A DNA stretch of 64,000 bases, from the NCBI GenBank assembly GCA_964585385.1, contig CAZPDP010000004.1, positions 1-64,000 of the forward strand, given 5' to 3'. This document shows positions 32,902-42,120 of the stretch, in pieces. The first letter of the stretch is position 1. The number at the start of each line of letters is the position of its first letter. Under the pieces are notes generated by a model. It had not been told where the DNA came from, did not search any database, and saw only the letters and a program-made list of their open reading frames with translations. The DNA is from JAGXLC01 sp964585385 (GTDB lineage: Bacteria > Bacteroidota > Bacteroidia > Bacteroidales > UBA12077). Position numbers and translations under genes: made by a program.

Positions 32902-35900
32902 TTAATCCTCTGTTGAATTGGTTGTATCTGATTCCTCTTTCATTTTTTGCTTTTGATCTTCCTTCTGAAATTCGAGCTTCATCTCTTCCCTGGTTGTATC
33001 TTTCTCAGTGCTGTATTTTTCATCCTCAATAATAGTATTGTATTTCTCTTTGGCCAGTTTGATGATATTATCTTCTCCTGAAACAGATTCATAATTCTCT
33101 ATCACACTTTTTAAAGTATGTTTTGCCTGGAAATTATCCTCCATTGCTTTGTAGACATCCGAGAGCAAAATAAAACTTCTGGCTTTCCAGTACTCCTGGG
33201 AGGAATTCTGCTTGACTAAATCGAAAATCTCATTTTCAGCAACTTTTAGTTCTCCCTGCTTAAAATAAATATCTGCTATAAGATATTTGGCTTCAGCGCC
33301 TTCTTTACTATTCACTTCATCTGATATCAACTGAAGCTCTTTAAGCGCAAGCTTGTATCTTTCCTTTTCGTAAAGCGACTTCCCTTTTATGTAAAGGGCT
33401 TCTCTTTTCTGCCTTTCATTTACTTTTTCTGTATGCAGCACTTTATCGGCAGCTTCTATGGCTTTATCAAAATTCTGCCTTCTGAATTGGATGCGCATTT
33501 GACCTGCTCGTGCATTGAGCAAGTTGCTATGCACTTCTGCAACTTTCTCAAGTTCTTTAAAAGCTTCCAGGGCCTTTTGATAGTTCTTCCTGTTGTAGCG
33601 AATATCAGCATATGCGCTTAAAGCCTGCTCTGTAAATGCACTCTGCGGTTTTTCTATCACGTATTGATAATGTTCAAGAGCTTTATCTGAATTTCCTCTT
33701 CTGTTAAAGCAATCAGCCATATAAAAATGAGCATTTACAGCAAAATTCCCATTCTTATATTTCTGAAGATAATCCCTGAGGAATTCCAGGGCATCTTCGC
33801 AATCCTGATTCATATAAACTTTTTCAGCTGAAATATAAGTCAGAGAATCCTGCTCGCTCATACTTACTCTGGCAAAATCCCCTAATCCGTTTACATAGGT
33901 GAAATACTCATCCACCTTATTCATATCTACATAGATATTCTTTAGCCCGGTCAGTGCATTTTTAGATTCCGGGGTACCCGGATAGTCAGCAATTGTCCGT
34001 TTAAAATATTTCATGGCTTCCTGGTTCTCGTTTTGGTTGTAATGAATTAGTCCAAGCTGGACCAGGCTTTCTCTCACATAGCTGCTTGATGGAAAATTCT
34101 CGATAAGTTTATTATAATGTGCAATTGCTTCATCCGTCTTATCCAGATTCAAGTAACTTCTTGCGAGTTCAAAATAGGCATCGTCAATGTATCCTGATTT
34201 GGGATATTGTTCGAGCAATTTATTCAGACTGGCAATTTTCTTGTTCGGCCTTTTTAGAAGTCCTAAAGCAAAAGCCCTGTGGAACAATGCATAATCCTGA
34301 TCCCAGATATCCATTTCCAGGGCTTTATCATAATAGTCTACTGCCTGCCAGAGACTTCGCCTCATAAAATAACAGTCTCCCAGTCGAATATAAGTGTCAG
34401 CAAGATGTTTTGATTCTTTTTTCTTATTGAGACTTAAGAACTTCCTGAACCAATTGATAGCTTCCGGGTATTTTTCCTGCTGAAAGTGAGTATAGCCTAA
34501 GTTATAGTGGGCTTTATTGTAGACGTCTGTTCCAAAAGAGCCAGGCCTCATAAGGAATTCATTGTAATGTTCAGTTGCTTTTTCATAACTCTCCAACTGA
34601 TAGTATGCTTCGGCCTTCCAATAATTGGCAAGAGCGGCCAGATTTTTATCGTACTGATCGTATGTAAGAGATTTATCAAGCACTTCGATTGCTTCCTTAT
34701 AGTAGAGATTGTTGTATAGCTCAAGACCTCTGAAATAAGCTACCCGTTGATAGGCTTTTTCCAGGGGCATGTCCAATTCTTCCACCTGTTCCAGGGATTG
34801 AAGGGCGTCTTTGTAATTATTGGAATTTAAGTAAGCTTTCACAAGATAACTATAGGCTTCATCAATATCTTCTGATTCCGGGTATTGGTTAATATATTTT
34901 TTGAAGGCTTCAATGGCATCATTGAATGGCGTATTTTTAAGCTGAAAAGTAATTTTGGCATAATTAAAAAGTGCATTCTGCTTTATTTGTGGATCAAAAT
35001 CCATCTTCGAAGCAAACTCAAAGGCAAACTTGGCCTTGTTCTTCTTATCCTGGCTCAAATAACAATCTGCAAGGTGGTAATAAGCATTCTGAGCCATTTT
35101 ATCTTCTCCGTCAGTAACCTTTTCAAAATGCTCAATAGCGATATCATATTTGTCCAGTTGATAAGACACATACCCAAACTGATAGTGATCCGATCTTGTG
35201 AGGGATTTTGACTTTTCTTTATGCAGCTGGAGATAAGTGAATGCACTATCATACTGTTGCAACTGAAAATAGGAATCGCCTATAATTTTGGCAATTTCGG
35301 GAAGTCTTTTTGCTGTGGCTGATTGTACAAATTGGGGGGCATAATCGATAACCTTATTGTATTTCTCCTGCAAATAATAAATCTGGGTGATGTAGTACGG
35401 CATAATAGGTGCAAAAGTGTTATTTCCTGTGAGACTTTGAAAACCTTCAAGGGCTGTCTGATAGTTTTCTTTATCGTAAGAAATATGGGAGTAATAATAC
35501 AATGCCGGCCCTGCAAAACGGGTGTCTGTATCCTTGATTTCATAGAAAGCCTCACTGGCTTTAGTATTGTTTCCTGTTTTAAAATAAGAATACCCTAATT
35601 TGAAGTAATATTCCGATAATTGTTCTTCATTTAGCCGGTCTTTATCAATCTTTTCAAGCCATTGAGTGACTTTACTGAATTTCTCCTGTCTGTATTGAAA
35701 ACGGCCCATATTAAAATAGGCTTCATTCACCTTTGAGCTTTCCGGGTATTTGGAAATAAATCGCGAGATAAGATATTCGGCATCTTCATGAAATAGTTCT
35801 ATAGCGCAAATAGCAATATAATATTCTGCAGTGGTGTGGTACTCATGATTTTCCGGGAAGAGTGCAGTAATCTCTTCAAATTTTTCCTGGGCCGCTGTAT

Positions 35901-36039
35901 ATTTCTCTTTATCAAACAGTTCAACAGCTTCCTGATATTTTCCTGCCTCATCCGCGTATCGTTTGGTTTGTTGACTAAAAGTGGATGAAATTAACAGCAA
36001 AGAAAAAATCAGATAAGAAATTAGAATTTTGACTCTCAT
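32902..36039 (-). CDS. large secreted TPR-repeat protein
   Basis: 1045 residues with a signal peptide (about 1-22). Nearly all of the rest (about 27-1000) is made of tetratricopeptide repeats, about two dozen, with the recurrent A/Y...G/A...Y/F...A pattern; some, such as the FPENHEYHTTAEYYIAICAIEL start, resemble the BamD/YbgF outer-membrane-lipoprotein type. The C-terminal 50 residues are a charged Glu/Lys-rich helix. It must be a periplasmic scaffold. The downstream barrel gene is 26 bases away and probably its partner. No lipobox, so soluble in the periplasm or bound through the barrel. Confidence 0.85.
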   Translation of the reverse strand: MRVKILISYLIFSLLLISSTFSQQTKRYADEAGKYQEAVELFDKEKYTAAQEKFEEITALFPENHEYHTTAEYYIAICAIELFHEDAEYLISRFISKYPESSKVNEAYFNMGRFQYRQEKFSKVTQWLEKIDKDRLNEEQLSEYYFKLGYSYFKTGNNTKASEAFYEIKDTDTRFAGPALYYYSHISYDKENYQTALEGFQSLTGNNTFAPIMPYYITQIYYLQEKYNKVIDYAPQFVQSATAKRLPEIAKIIGDSYFQLQQYDSAFTYLQLHKEKSKSLTRSDHYQFGYVSYQLDKYDIAIEHFEKVTDGEDKMAQNAYYHLADCYLSQDKKNKAKFAFEFASKMDFDPQIKQNALFNYAKITFQLKNTPFNDAIEAFKKYINQYPESEDIDEAYSYLVKAYLNSNNYKDALQSLEQVEELDMPLEKAYQRVAYFRGLELYNNLYYKEAIEVLDKSLTYDQYDKNLAALANYWKAEAYYQLESYEKATEHYNEFLMRPGSFGTDVYNKAHYNLGYTHFQQEKYPEAINWFRKFLSLNKKKESKHLADTYIRLGDCYFMRRSLWQAVDYYDKALEMDIWDQDYALFHRAFALGLLKRPNKKIASLNKLLEQYPKSGYIDDAYFELARSYLNLDKTDEAIAHYNKLIENFPSSSYVRESLVQLGLIHYNQNENQEAMKYFKRTIADYPGTPESKNALTGLKNIYVDMNKVDEYFTYVNGLGDFARVSMSEQDSLTYISAEKVYMNQDCEDALEFLRDYLQKYKNGNFAVNAHFYMADCFNRRGNSDKALEHYQYVIEKPQSAFTEQALSAYADIRYNRKNYQKALEAFKELEKVAEVHSNLLNARAGQMRIQFRRQNFDKAIEAADKVLHTEKVNERQKREALYIKGKSLYEKERYKLALKELQLISDEVNSKEGAEAKYLIADIYFKQGELKVAENEIFDLVKQNSSQEYWKARSFILLSDVYKAMEDNFQAKHTLKSVIENYESVSGEDNIIKLAKEKYNTIIEDEKYSTEKDTTREEMKLEFQKEDQKQKMKEESDTTNSTED

Positions 36040-36216
36040 ATATAGCTGATTTAAAAATAGATCTGTTTAGTTGAATTTTGCTTAAAATTACGATAATTCT
36101 ATCAAACATCATTCCATTGACCGGCTTTTATATTAACATTTAACTGTTAATTATAAAGATTTATATAACATTTGGATAACGAAAAACCATGATTAAAATT
36201 TTCGATTATTTTTCTC

Positions 36217-36224
36217 TACATTTG
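36217..36224 (+). promoter_or_regulatory. candidate ftsE -7 box
   Basis: TACATTTG fits TAnnTTTG and lies 45 bases before the ftsE start. No good -33 TTG was found. Confidence 0.45.
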
Positions 36225-36269
36225 TAAGAATAACAATTCTTCTAAAACAATAAGAACAGGCAAGGTATT

Positions 36270-36974
36270 ATGGACCCGATTATACAATTTGAAGATGCCA
36301 ATATTTTTCAAAATGAAAACCTGATTCTTTCCAATGTAAATTTGACCATTGAGCCCAATGAGTTTGTCTATTTTATTGGCAGGGTCGGAAGTGGAAAGAC
36401 TACATTAATTAAAGTTATCAACGCAGAAATTCCGCTTAACGAGGGAGAAGGGCATGTGTTAAATTTTAACTTAAAAAAACTAAAAAGAAAACATATTCCC
36501 CATTTAAGAAGAAAACTGGGCATCGTTTTTCAGGATTTTAAACTTCTGACAGACCGAACTGTTTATGAGAACCTGCATTTTGTTCTTAAAGCCACCGGAT
36601 GGAAAAATAAAAACGAAATAAAGCAAAAGATTGACGAAGTACTGGAAAATGTTAGCCTGACTTACAAAGGATACAAAATGCCACACCAGCTTTCGGGTGG
36701 AGAGCAGCAAAGAGTTGTCATAGCAAGGGCTCTATTGAATGACCCGGAAATTATCCTGGCAGATGAGCCTACCGGCAATCTTGACCCGGAAACTTCTGAA
36801 AACCTTTTAAAAATTCTCAAAGAAATAAACAAAAATGAACGAACCATCATAATGGCAACCCACGATTATGAACTCGTTAAAAAATTTGATGCCCGTACCA
36901 TAAAATTTGAAAAAGGAAAGCTACACGAAACAGACAGCACGCAGGAAATAGATTTTGAAGCATTGAAAATATAG
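36270..36974 (+). CDS. ftsE: cell-division ATP-binding protein FtsE-like
   Basis: 234 residues with Walker A GRVGSGKTT near residue 38, signature LSGGEQQR near 143, Walker B IILADEPTGNLD near 162 and the switch His (ATHDYE) near 197. The FQDFKLLTDRTVYENLHFVL block is the FtsE style of Q-loop region. With FtsX it forms the complex that activates cell-wall hydrolases at the septum. No ftsX gene is adjacent, so either FtsX is elsewhere or the annotation should be a related LolD/MacB-type ATPase; sequence style favours FtsE. It stands alone between its own promoter and a terminator. Confidence 0.82.
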   Translation: MDPIIQFEDANIFQNENLILSNVNLTIEPNEFVYFIGRVGSGKTTLIKVINAEIPLNEGEGHVLNFNLKKLKRKHIPHLRRKLGIVFQDFKLLTDRTVYENLHFVLKATGWKNKNEIKQKIDEVLENVSLTYKGYKMPHQLSGGEQQRVVIARALLNDPEIILADEPTGNLDPETSENLLKILKEINKNERTIIMATHDYELVKKFDARTIKFEKGKLHETDSTQEIDFEALKI

Positions 36975-37039
36975 GTTTTAATACGATTATAATTGATTGT
37001 ATTGATTGATTTTAAAAAACACATTTTTCACAATAAATA

Positions 37040-37070
37040 AAAACCCCGTACCAATCAGGCACGGGGTTTT
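37040..37070. terminator. bidirectional terminator between ftsE and the acyl-CoA dehydrogenase gene
   Basis: ACCCCGT-type arm (37043-37049) pairs with ACGGGGT (37061-37067) and is flanked by A4 on one side and T4 on the other, so it can end transcripts from both directions. Confidence 0.88.
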
Positions 37071-37092
37071 CTGTGGTAAGTTGCATCTAAAA

Positions 37093-38883
37093 CTAGAAGC
37101 AATATTTATTTTCTTCAATGACTTTGTTAGCAATTCTTCTCCTGGTTTCTTTTATATTGAATCCCGGAACGGTTGTAAGGCTCTCAGTAACCTGCACCAA
37201 TTTCTCTGTTAACTCATCATTTTCAATAGAATAGATGGCATCCATTGCATTCCTGCGAATCACCGATGCAGCATCATAAACCAGTAAATCTAAAATGTCA
37301 CGATACAAGCTCATCATTTCTTCAGGTTTCTGGAAATTTTCAAGCTTCTTTACACGCAGCATAGTAGATTCTGCAACATAAGCCTGAGTCAGAACATCAG
37401 AAAGGAAACATGAAATTTCCTGTTCCATAGCCAGTTTTCTATCGAATTTATCTTTAGCTACTTTAAGAATCATTGCAGCCAGTTTCTTAAAGTTTTTAAT
37501 ATAATAATCTTTATCCTCGTAATATCCTTCTGTAGTATAACTTTCATTAATGAAATTTTCAATGTTATTGAGGTACTCCTCTGCTTTTTCAAAGATGGGA
37601 AATTTGCCTTTTTTGCCTCTTTTATAAATAGTGTCTGTATTCCAGAGCCTGTTTATTTCGTTTGTTCCTTCAAAAATCCTGTTGATTCGTGAATCACGGT
37701 AAGCCCTGTCAGCAGGCATTTCGGATGAGTAGCCCATTCCACCCATAATTTGTACTTCCTCATCAACAATATAGTCCAGTGATTCGGAGCTATACACTTT
37801 CATCATGGCTGCTTCTGCTTCATACTGGAGGAAAGCTTCAACCTGGGCCTTTCCGTATTCCATATCATCGGCCTGGTATTTCTGCATCGCTTCATCGATG
37901 TTCTTGGTAGCCCTGTAAACTGCTGTTTCAACAGCAAAAGTTTTGACAACCTGCTCGGCAAGCTTGTGTTTGATTGTACCGAAATTGGAAATCAGATTAT
38001 TAAATTGTTTTCTTTCGTTAGCATAATTTACGGAATTATCCACAGCCATCTTAGCAGCGCCAATCACGTTGCCACCAAGCTTTATCCGTCCCATATGAAG
38101 AATGTTCAGTGCTATTCTGAAACCTTCACCTCTTCTTCCAAGCAGGTTTTCCACTGGCACTTTAACATCATTGTAGAAAATCTGAACAGTAGATGAACCC
38201 TTAATACCCATCTTTTCTTCCTCTGGGTTGATTACGATGCCGTCCCAGTCTTTCTCAACAATGAATGCACTTAAAATACGGTCATTTTCGACCTTGGCAA
38301 AAACCACCTGTACATCGGCGAAACCTCCGTTAGTAATCCACATCTTCTGGCCGTTCAAAATAAAATGCTTACCATCATCTGATAGTTCTGCTTTGGTTTT
38401 TCCGGCATTTGCATCAGAGCCAGCTCCGGGTTCGGTAAGACAAAATGCGGCAGTATACTCACCAGTAGCAAGTTTGGACAGGTATTTCTGCTTCTGTTCT
38501 TCATTTCCATAGTAAAGAATAGGTAATGAACCAATTCCTGTATGGGCACTATAGGCTACGGAAAAAGAATACCCCCCTCCAAGCACTTCTGCAGCCAGCA
38601 TAGAAGTAAGAAAGCTTTGTCCGAAGCCTTCGTATTCTTCAGGAAAAGATATTCCTAACAAACCCAGCTCACCGGATTTCTTGAGGATGCTTTCCATCAG
38701 TCCTTCTTCTTTCTTATCAATCTTATCTAAATTCGGCATTACCTCAGTTTCGAGAAAATCCCGGCATGTCTGGGCAATCATCTGTTGCTCTTCATCAAAT
38801 TCTTCAGGTATGAAAATCTCACTGGCATCTGTTTCTTTTACCAGAAACTCTCCGCCCTGTATATTTAATTCATTTTGTCCCAT
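37093..38883 (-). CDS. acyl-CoA dehydrogenase with C-terminal extension
   Basis: 596 residues, about 200 more than a short-chain acyl-CoA dehydrogenase and close to the long Bacteroidota members. The core is typical: FAD-contact AAFCLTEPGAGSDA near residue 135, MWITNGGFADV near 166, then the C-terminal helical domain with GGMGYSSEMPADRAYRDSRI near 385 and the FEGTNEI motif. The extra 170 residues at the C-terminus are helical, as in VLCAD/ACAD9-like enzymes that bind membranes. It oxidises an acyl-CoA at the alpha-beta bond and hands electrons to ETF. The ETF genes, the Fe-S membrane protein and the CCG protein lie just upstream, so the set forms one fatty-acid oxidation route. Confidence 0.9.
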   Translation of the reverse strand: MGQNELNIQGGEFLVKETDASEIFIPEEFDEEQQMIAQTCRDFLETEVMPNLDKIDKKEEGLMESILKKSGELGLLGISFPEEYEGFGQSFLTSMLAAEVLGGGYSFSVAYSAHTGIGSLPILYYGNEEQKQKYLSKLATGEYTAAFCLTEPGAGSDANAGKTKAELSDDGKHFILNGQKMWITNGGFADVQVVFAKVENDRILSAFIVEKDWDGIVINPEEEKMGIKGSSTVQIFYNDVKVPVENLLGRRGEGFRIALNILHMGRIKLGGNVIGAAKMAVDNSVNYANERKQFNNLISNFGTIKHKLAEQVVKTFAVETAVYRATKNIDEAMQKYQADDMEYGKAQVEAFLQYEAEAAMMKVYSSESLDYIVDEEVQIMGGMGYSSEMPADRAYRDSRINRIFEGTNEINRLWNTDTIYKRGKKGKFPIFEKAEEYLNNIENFINESYTTEGYYEDKDYYIKNFKKLAAMILKVAKDKFDRKLAMEQEISCFLSDVLTQAYVAESTMLRVKKLENFQKPEEMMSLYRDILDLLVYDAASVIRRNAMDAIYSIENDELTEKLVQVTESLTTVPGFNIKETRRRIANKVIEENKYCF

Positions 38884-38900
38884 AGGAGTTATAGTTTTAT

Positions 38901-39701
38901 TTATAAATTTAACGTTTGTTCTATTAATTCAGCAATATCATAATTCTTTATTTCCTCTTCTTTGTTCTTGTATTTGAGACCATCAGTCATCATTACCATA
39001 CAATAAGGGCAAGCAGTTACAATAATATCCGCTCCCGTATCCAACGCTTCCTCTGTGCGTTCAATAAAAACTTCCTTATCCCCTTTTTCAGCTTCTTTAA
39101 ACATCTGTCCGCCTCCTGCACCACAACACAGGGCAAAACTTTTATTTCTCTCCATTTCCACTTTTTTTGAGGGTATTGCATTCAGTACTTTTCTTGGTTC
39201 AGCATAAACCTGGTTCGCTCTTCCCAGGTAACAAGGATCATGATATGTAAAGGTTTTGTCTTTAAAAATATCTGAATCAAGTTTTAAAGTACCTTCTTTT
39301 ATTAAATTGTAGAGAAACTGGGTGTGATGCCAAACTTCAAAATTCCCTCCGAACTCGGGATATTCATTCAAAAATGTATTGTATGCATGCGGATCGCAGG
39401 TAATAATTTTCTTTACCTCATAACCATTCATTATTTCAATATTCTGAAATGCCTGCATTTGGAAAAGCATCTCATTCCCTGCTCTTCTGGCTACATCACC
39501 ACTTGACATTTCTTCTATGCCCATCACGGCATAATCTATATTTAAATAAGTCAGTATCTTAATAAATGAACGGGTAACCTTTTTATATCTATCATCGAAA
39601 GCTCCTGCACTACCAACCCATACAAGGTATTCAGGCTTTTTGCCCTGAGCTGCCAGGTCTGCCATTACAGGAACTTCGACTTTGCGTTTATCTTCTGCCA
39701 T
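38901..39701 (-). CDS. CCG-domain iron-sulfur protein, candidate ETF:quinone oxidoreductase subunit
   Basis: About 266 residues with two CCG (HdrB-like) repeats. The second is canonical: DPCYLGR, ALCCGAGGG and ACPYCMVMM. The first has lost nearly all its cysteines: GSAGAFDDR where GC is usual, EEMSSGD where the SCSGD/CTGD type is usual, and TCDPHAYNT for TxCPHCFNT. So it probably carries one cluster, not two. I place the start at ATG 39701 (MAEDKR); the longer frame to 39824 overlaps the membrane gene by 100 bases and is not credible. In many bacteria this domain is fused to a NarI-like membrane protein (EtfD-type); here it is a separate gene 22 bases downstream. Confidence 0.85.
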   Translation of the reverse strand: MAEDKRKVEVPVMADLAAQGKKPEYLVWVGSAGAFDDRYKKVTRSFIKILTYLNIDYAVMGIEEMSSGDVARRAGNEMLFQMQAFQNIEIMNGYEVKKIITCDPHAYNTFLNEYPEFGGNFEVWHHTQFLYNLIKEGTLKLDSDIFKDKTFTYHDPCYLGRANQVYAEPRKVLNAIPSKKVEMERNKSFALCCGAGGGQMFKEAEKGDKEVFIERTEEALDTGADIIVTACPYCMVMMTDGLKYKNKEEEIKNYDIAELIEQTLNL

Positions 39702-39723
39702 ATTAGTCTCTATTTTGATAAGA

Positions 39724-41046
39724 TTACTTTTCGTTGATGTATAATTCTTCAGCCCATTGCATCCGGTCTTCCTGTGAATATTGCCAGGGTGCCCCGTTGT
39801 TTTCAATGTTATTAAAGATAGCATTCAGTTCACCTGGTGAAGCTGCTTCTTCCATTACCAGGTATCGCCTCATTTCTACTATTAGCGTGGGCTGGCTGAT
39901 ATTTATCGGGCATTCTTGTGCGCATGCGTTGCATAATGTGCAAGCCCAGAGTTCTTCTTCAGTAATATAATCTCTTAACAGGGCTTTTCCATCGTCAAAT
40001 TCTTTACCGTTTTTTAGCATCTCAGGTCCTTTTTCAGCCATCCTGGAGCGCACATCCATTACAATTTTTCTTGGAGACAATTTTTTTCCTGTAATATTTG
40101 CCGGGCATACAGATGTACATCTTCCGCATTGGGTACAGGAGAGAGAGTCAAAATAATTTTTCCAGTGAACATCTCCTATATCTTTGACACCAAACCGCTG
40201 AACTTCTCCTTCTTCTTCCGGGGCTTCCTCAAAAGAAGCATTTGGATCCATCATCATCTTTACTTCTTTTTTCACATTCTCCATTGTATCAAGCTTACCC
40301 AAAGGTTCCAGACGAGAAAGGAAAACATTGGGTACAGACATAAATACATGGAAATGCTTTGAATAAGGCAGGTAGTTAGCAAAGAAGAAAATCAGAAGGA
40401 TATGTACCCACCAGTTGATTTCATGCCAGACAAATAATTGGTTTGTAGACATGCTGGCAAATAAACCGGCAAGATATTCACTTACAGGGAAAGCACCGTG
40501 CACTTCATGCCCCGTAGCATAAGCATGCTGAACATAAAATGTATTCATCCCCATCAGCGAAATCATGAGAATTAAAATGAGGGAAAGAGCTATACTGGCA
40601 TCCAGATGTGACCAGTGACTCATCTCAACACCTTTAAACCGCTTTATATGAAGGAAAAAACGTCTTGCCAGGAATACAATAATTGCTATAGCAATAATGA
40701 ATGCAAATACATCACCAGCGCCAATAATAACATCATATACAACTCCCAGCCCTTTAAAAGCTCTCTCCGTTCCTGCAACTCCATCGACTACCATTTCTAT
40801 ACTACCGATAAGGATAATACAGAAACCCCAAAATGTTAATGCATGAAGGAAACCTATTATTGGAAAGCGAAAAATTTTAGTTTGACCAATGGCCACGTCC
40901 ATCATAATTTTAAAACGCTTACCCAGATTCTTAACAGGAAAACCGGTTTTGGTAAGTTTAAATAAAGCAATTAAGCGGTAGGTAGTATAGCTGAAAATGC
41001 CCAAAGTAATCAACAGGGCAATTATAAAGATGGTTTGTTTTAACAT
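39724..41046 (-). CDS. NarI-like membrane protein with two [4Fe-4S] sites
   Basis: 440 residues. The N-terminal half has about six membrane helices: residues ~5-25, 58-80, 106-128, 150-170 and 205-225 stand out, with His residues able to bind heme b. The C-terminal half is soluble with two ferredoxin-type motifs, CTQCGRCTSVCP near residue 305 and CTLCNACAQECP near 372. Such proteins accept electrons from ETF and pass them through heme to quinone. Together with the following CCG protein it equals the fused ETF:quinone oxidoreductase (EtfD/EMO type) of other bacteria. A hairpin with T-run (41061-41087) between it and etfA may limit read-through. Confidence 0.87.
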   Translation of the reverse strand: MLKQTIFIIALLITLGIFSYTTYRLIALFKLTKTGFPVKNLGKRFKIMMDVAIGQTKIFRFPIIGFLHALTFWGFCIILIGSIEMVVDGVAGTERAFKGLGVVYDVIIGAGDVFAFIIAIAIIVFLARRFFLHIKRFKGVEMSHWSHLDASIALSLILILMISLMGMNTFYVQHAYATGHEVHGAFPVSEYLAGLFASMSTNQLFVWHEINWWVHILLIFFFANYLPYSKHFHVFMSVPNVFLSRLEPLGKLDTMENVKKEVKMMMDPNASFEEAPEEEGEVQRFGVKDIGDVHWKNYFDSLSCTQCGRCTSVCPANITGKKLSPRKIVMDVRSRMAEKGPEMLKNGKEFDDGKALLRDYITEEELWACTLCNACAQECPINISQPTLIVEMRRYLVMEEAASPGELNAIFNNIENNGAPWQYSQEDRMQWAEELYINEK

Positions 41047-41060
41047 GGTTTCAGAGATTT

Positions 41061-41087
41061 AAAAAGGCAACAGCCCAGACTGTTGCC
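41061..41087 (-). terminator. intrinsic terminator or attenuator after etfA
   Basis: GGCAACAG (41066-41073) pairs perfectly with CTGTTGCC (41080-41087) around a six-base loop and is followed by five T on the minus strand. It lies 14 bases before the membrane Fe-S gene start, so it probably sets a lower level for the downstream genes. Confidence 0.8.
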
Positions 41088-41100
41088 CTAAAGTTTTATA

Positions 41101-42069
41101 CTAAGATTTTGCATCTGCAATGGCCTCGGTAAGTTTTGGTAATACATCAAAAGCATCACCAACTATACCATAATCGGCCACCTCAAATACAGGAGCATCT
41201 TTATCGTTATTGATTGCTACTATACATTTTGAACCGCTAACACCTGCAATATGCTGAATGGCACCGGAAATACCAATTGCAAAATATAGATTAGGAGCAA
41301 TAATTTTACCTGTCTGGCCAGTATGTTCTTCATGAGGTCTCCATCCTTCATCAGAAACAGGTCGTGAACATGCAGTAGCAGCACCAAGAACTTCTGCCAT
41401 GTCTTCAATTAATTTCCAGTTTTCAGAGCTTTTCATTCCGCGACCACCCGAAACTACAATTTCAGCATCTGTAAGCAGCAGCTGATCTCGATGCTTCTCT
41501 ACATCCTTAACTTTCGTTTTAATAAGATCATCGCTGATTTCTGGTTTAAACTCCTCTATATTAGGCTCCTTATTGTTTTCAACAAATTCAAAAGAATTCT
41601 GAGCCAGGGTGAGAATTTTCTTATCTGATTTGATAAGGGTTTTGGCAAAAGCCTTTCCGGAAAAAGCCTTCTTTGTGATTGTGAAGGGATCAAGGTTAGA
41701 GGGAAGTTCTTTTACCTCTGAACCTAAACCTGCTTTTAATCGGGCTGATAACCTGGGAGCTAAAGCTTTACCTGTATTGTTATGAGCCATTACAATTACT
41801 GTTGCGTCTTCCTTATCAGCCAACTTGGCTAATACATCGGTGTATGCCTGATTATCCAGGTAATTCAGCTTTTCATGATTAACGGATACAATCTTGTCTG
41901 CACCATAAACGGAAAGACTTTTCAGTTCTTCTTCATCCACCTCTCCAATAGAAACTGCTGTAGTTTCTGTATTTAACATTTCTGCAATCTTACTTGCGTA
42001 GGAAACCAATTCAAAAGAATATTTTTTGAATTTTCCATCCCAGTTTTCGTTATATACTAATACTGCCAT
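41101..42069 (-). CDS. etfA: electron transfer flavoprotein subunit alpha
   Basis: 322 residues. The C-terminal FAD-binding half has the family signature: SGGRGMKSSENWKLIEDMA, SRPVSDEGW and TGKIIAPNLYFAIGISGAIQH. The N-terminal domain (1-190) is the usual Rossmann-like ETF fold. With EtfB it forms a heterodimer that accepts electrons from acyl-CoA dehydrogenases. It follows etfB by 51 bases. There is no sign of a bifurcating-type variant that I can confirm by eye; the nearby dehydrogenase and Fe-S genes fit a route to quinone. Confidence 0.95.
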   Translation of the reverse strand: MAVLVYNENWDGKFKKYSFELVSYASKIAEMLNTETTAVSIGEVDEEELKSLSVYGADKIVSVNHEKLNYLDNQAYTDVLAKLADKEDATVIVMAHNNTGKALAPRLSARLKAGLGSEVKELPSNLDPFTITKKAFSGKAFAKTLIKSDKKILTLAQNSFEFVENNKEPNIEEFKPEISDDLIKTKVKDVEKHRDQLLLTDAEIVVSGGRGMKSSENWKLIEDMAEVLGAATACSRPVSDEGWRPHEEHTGQTGKIIAPNLYFAIGISGAIQHIAGVSGSKCIVAINNDKDAPVFEVADYGIVGDAFDVLPKLTEAIADAKS

Positions 42070-42120
42070 ATATTTAGTTTTACTGAATTCGAATTAGTGA
42101 TAGTTTAAGTAACTCTATAA

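Noticed and set aside
38901..39824. Longer start for the CCG protein
   Set aside because: It overlaps the membrane Fe-S gene by about 100 bases and its first 41 residues do not look like the family.
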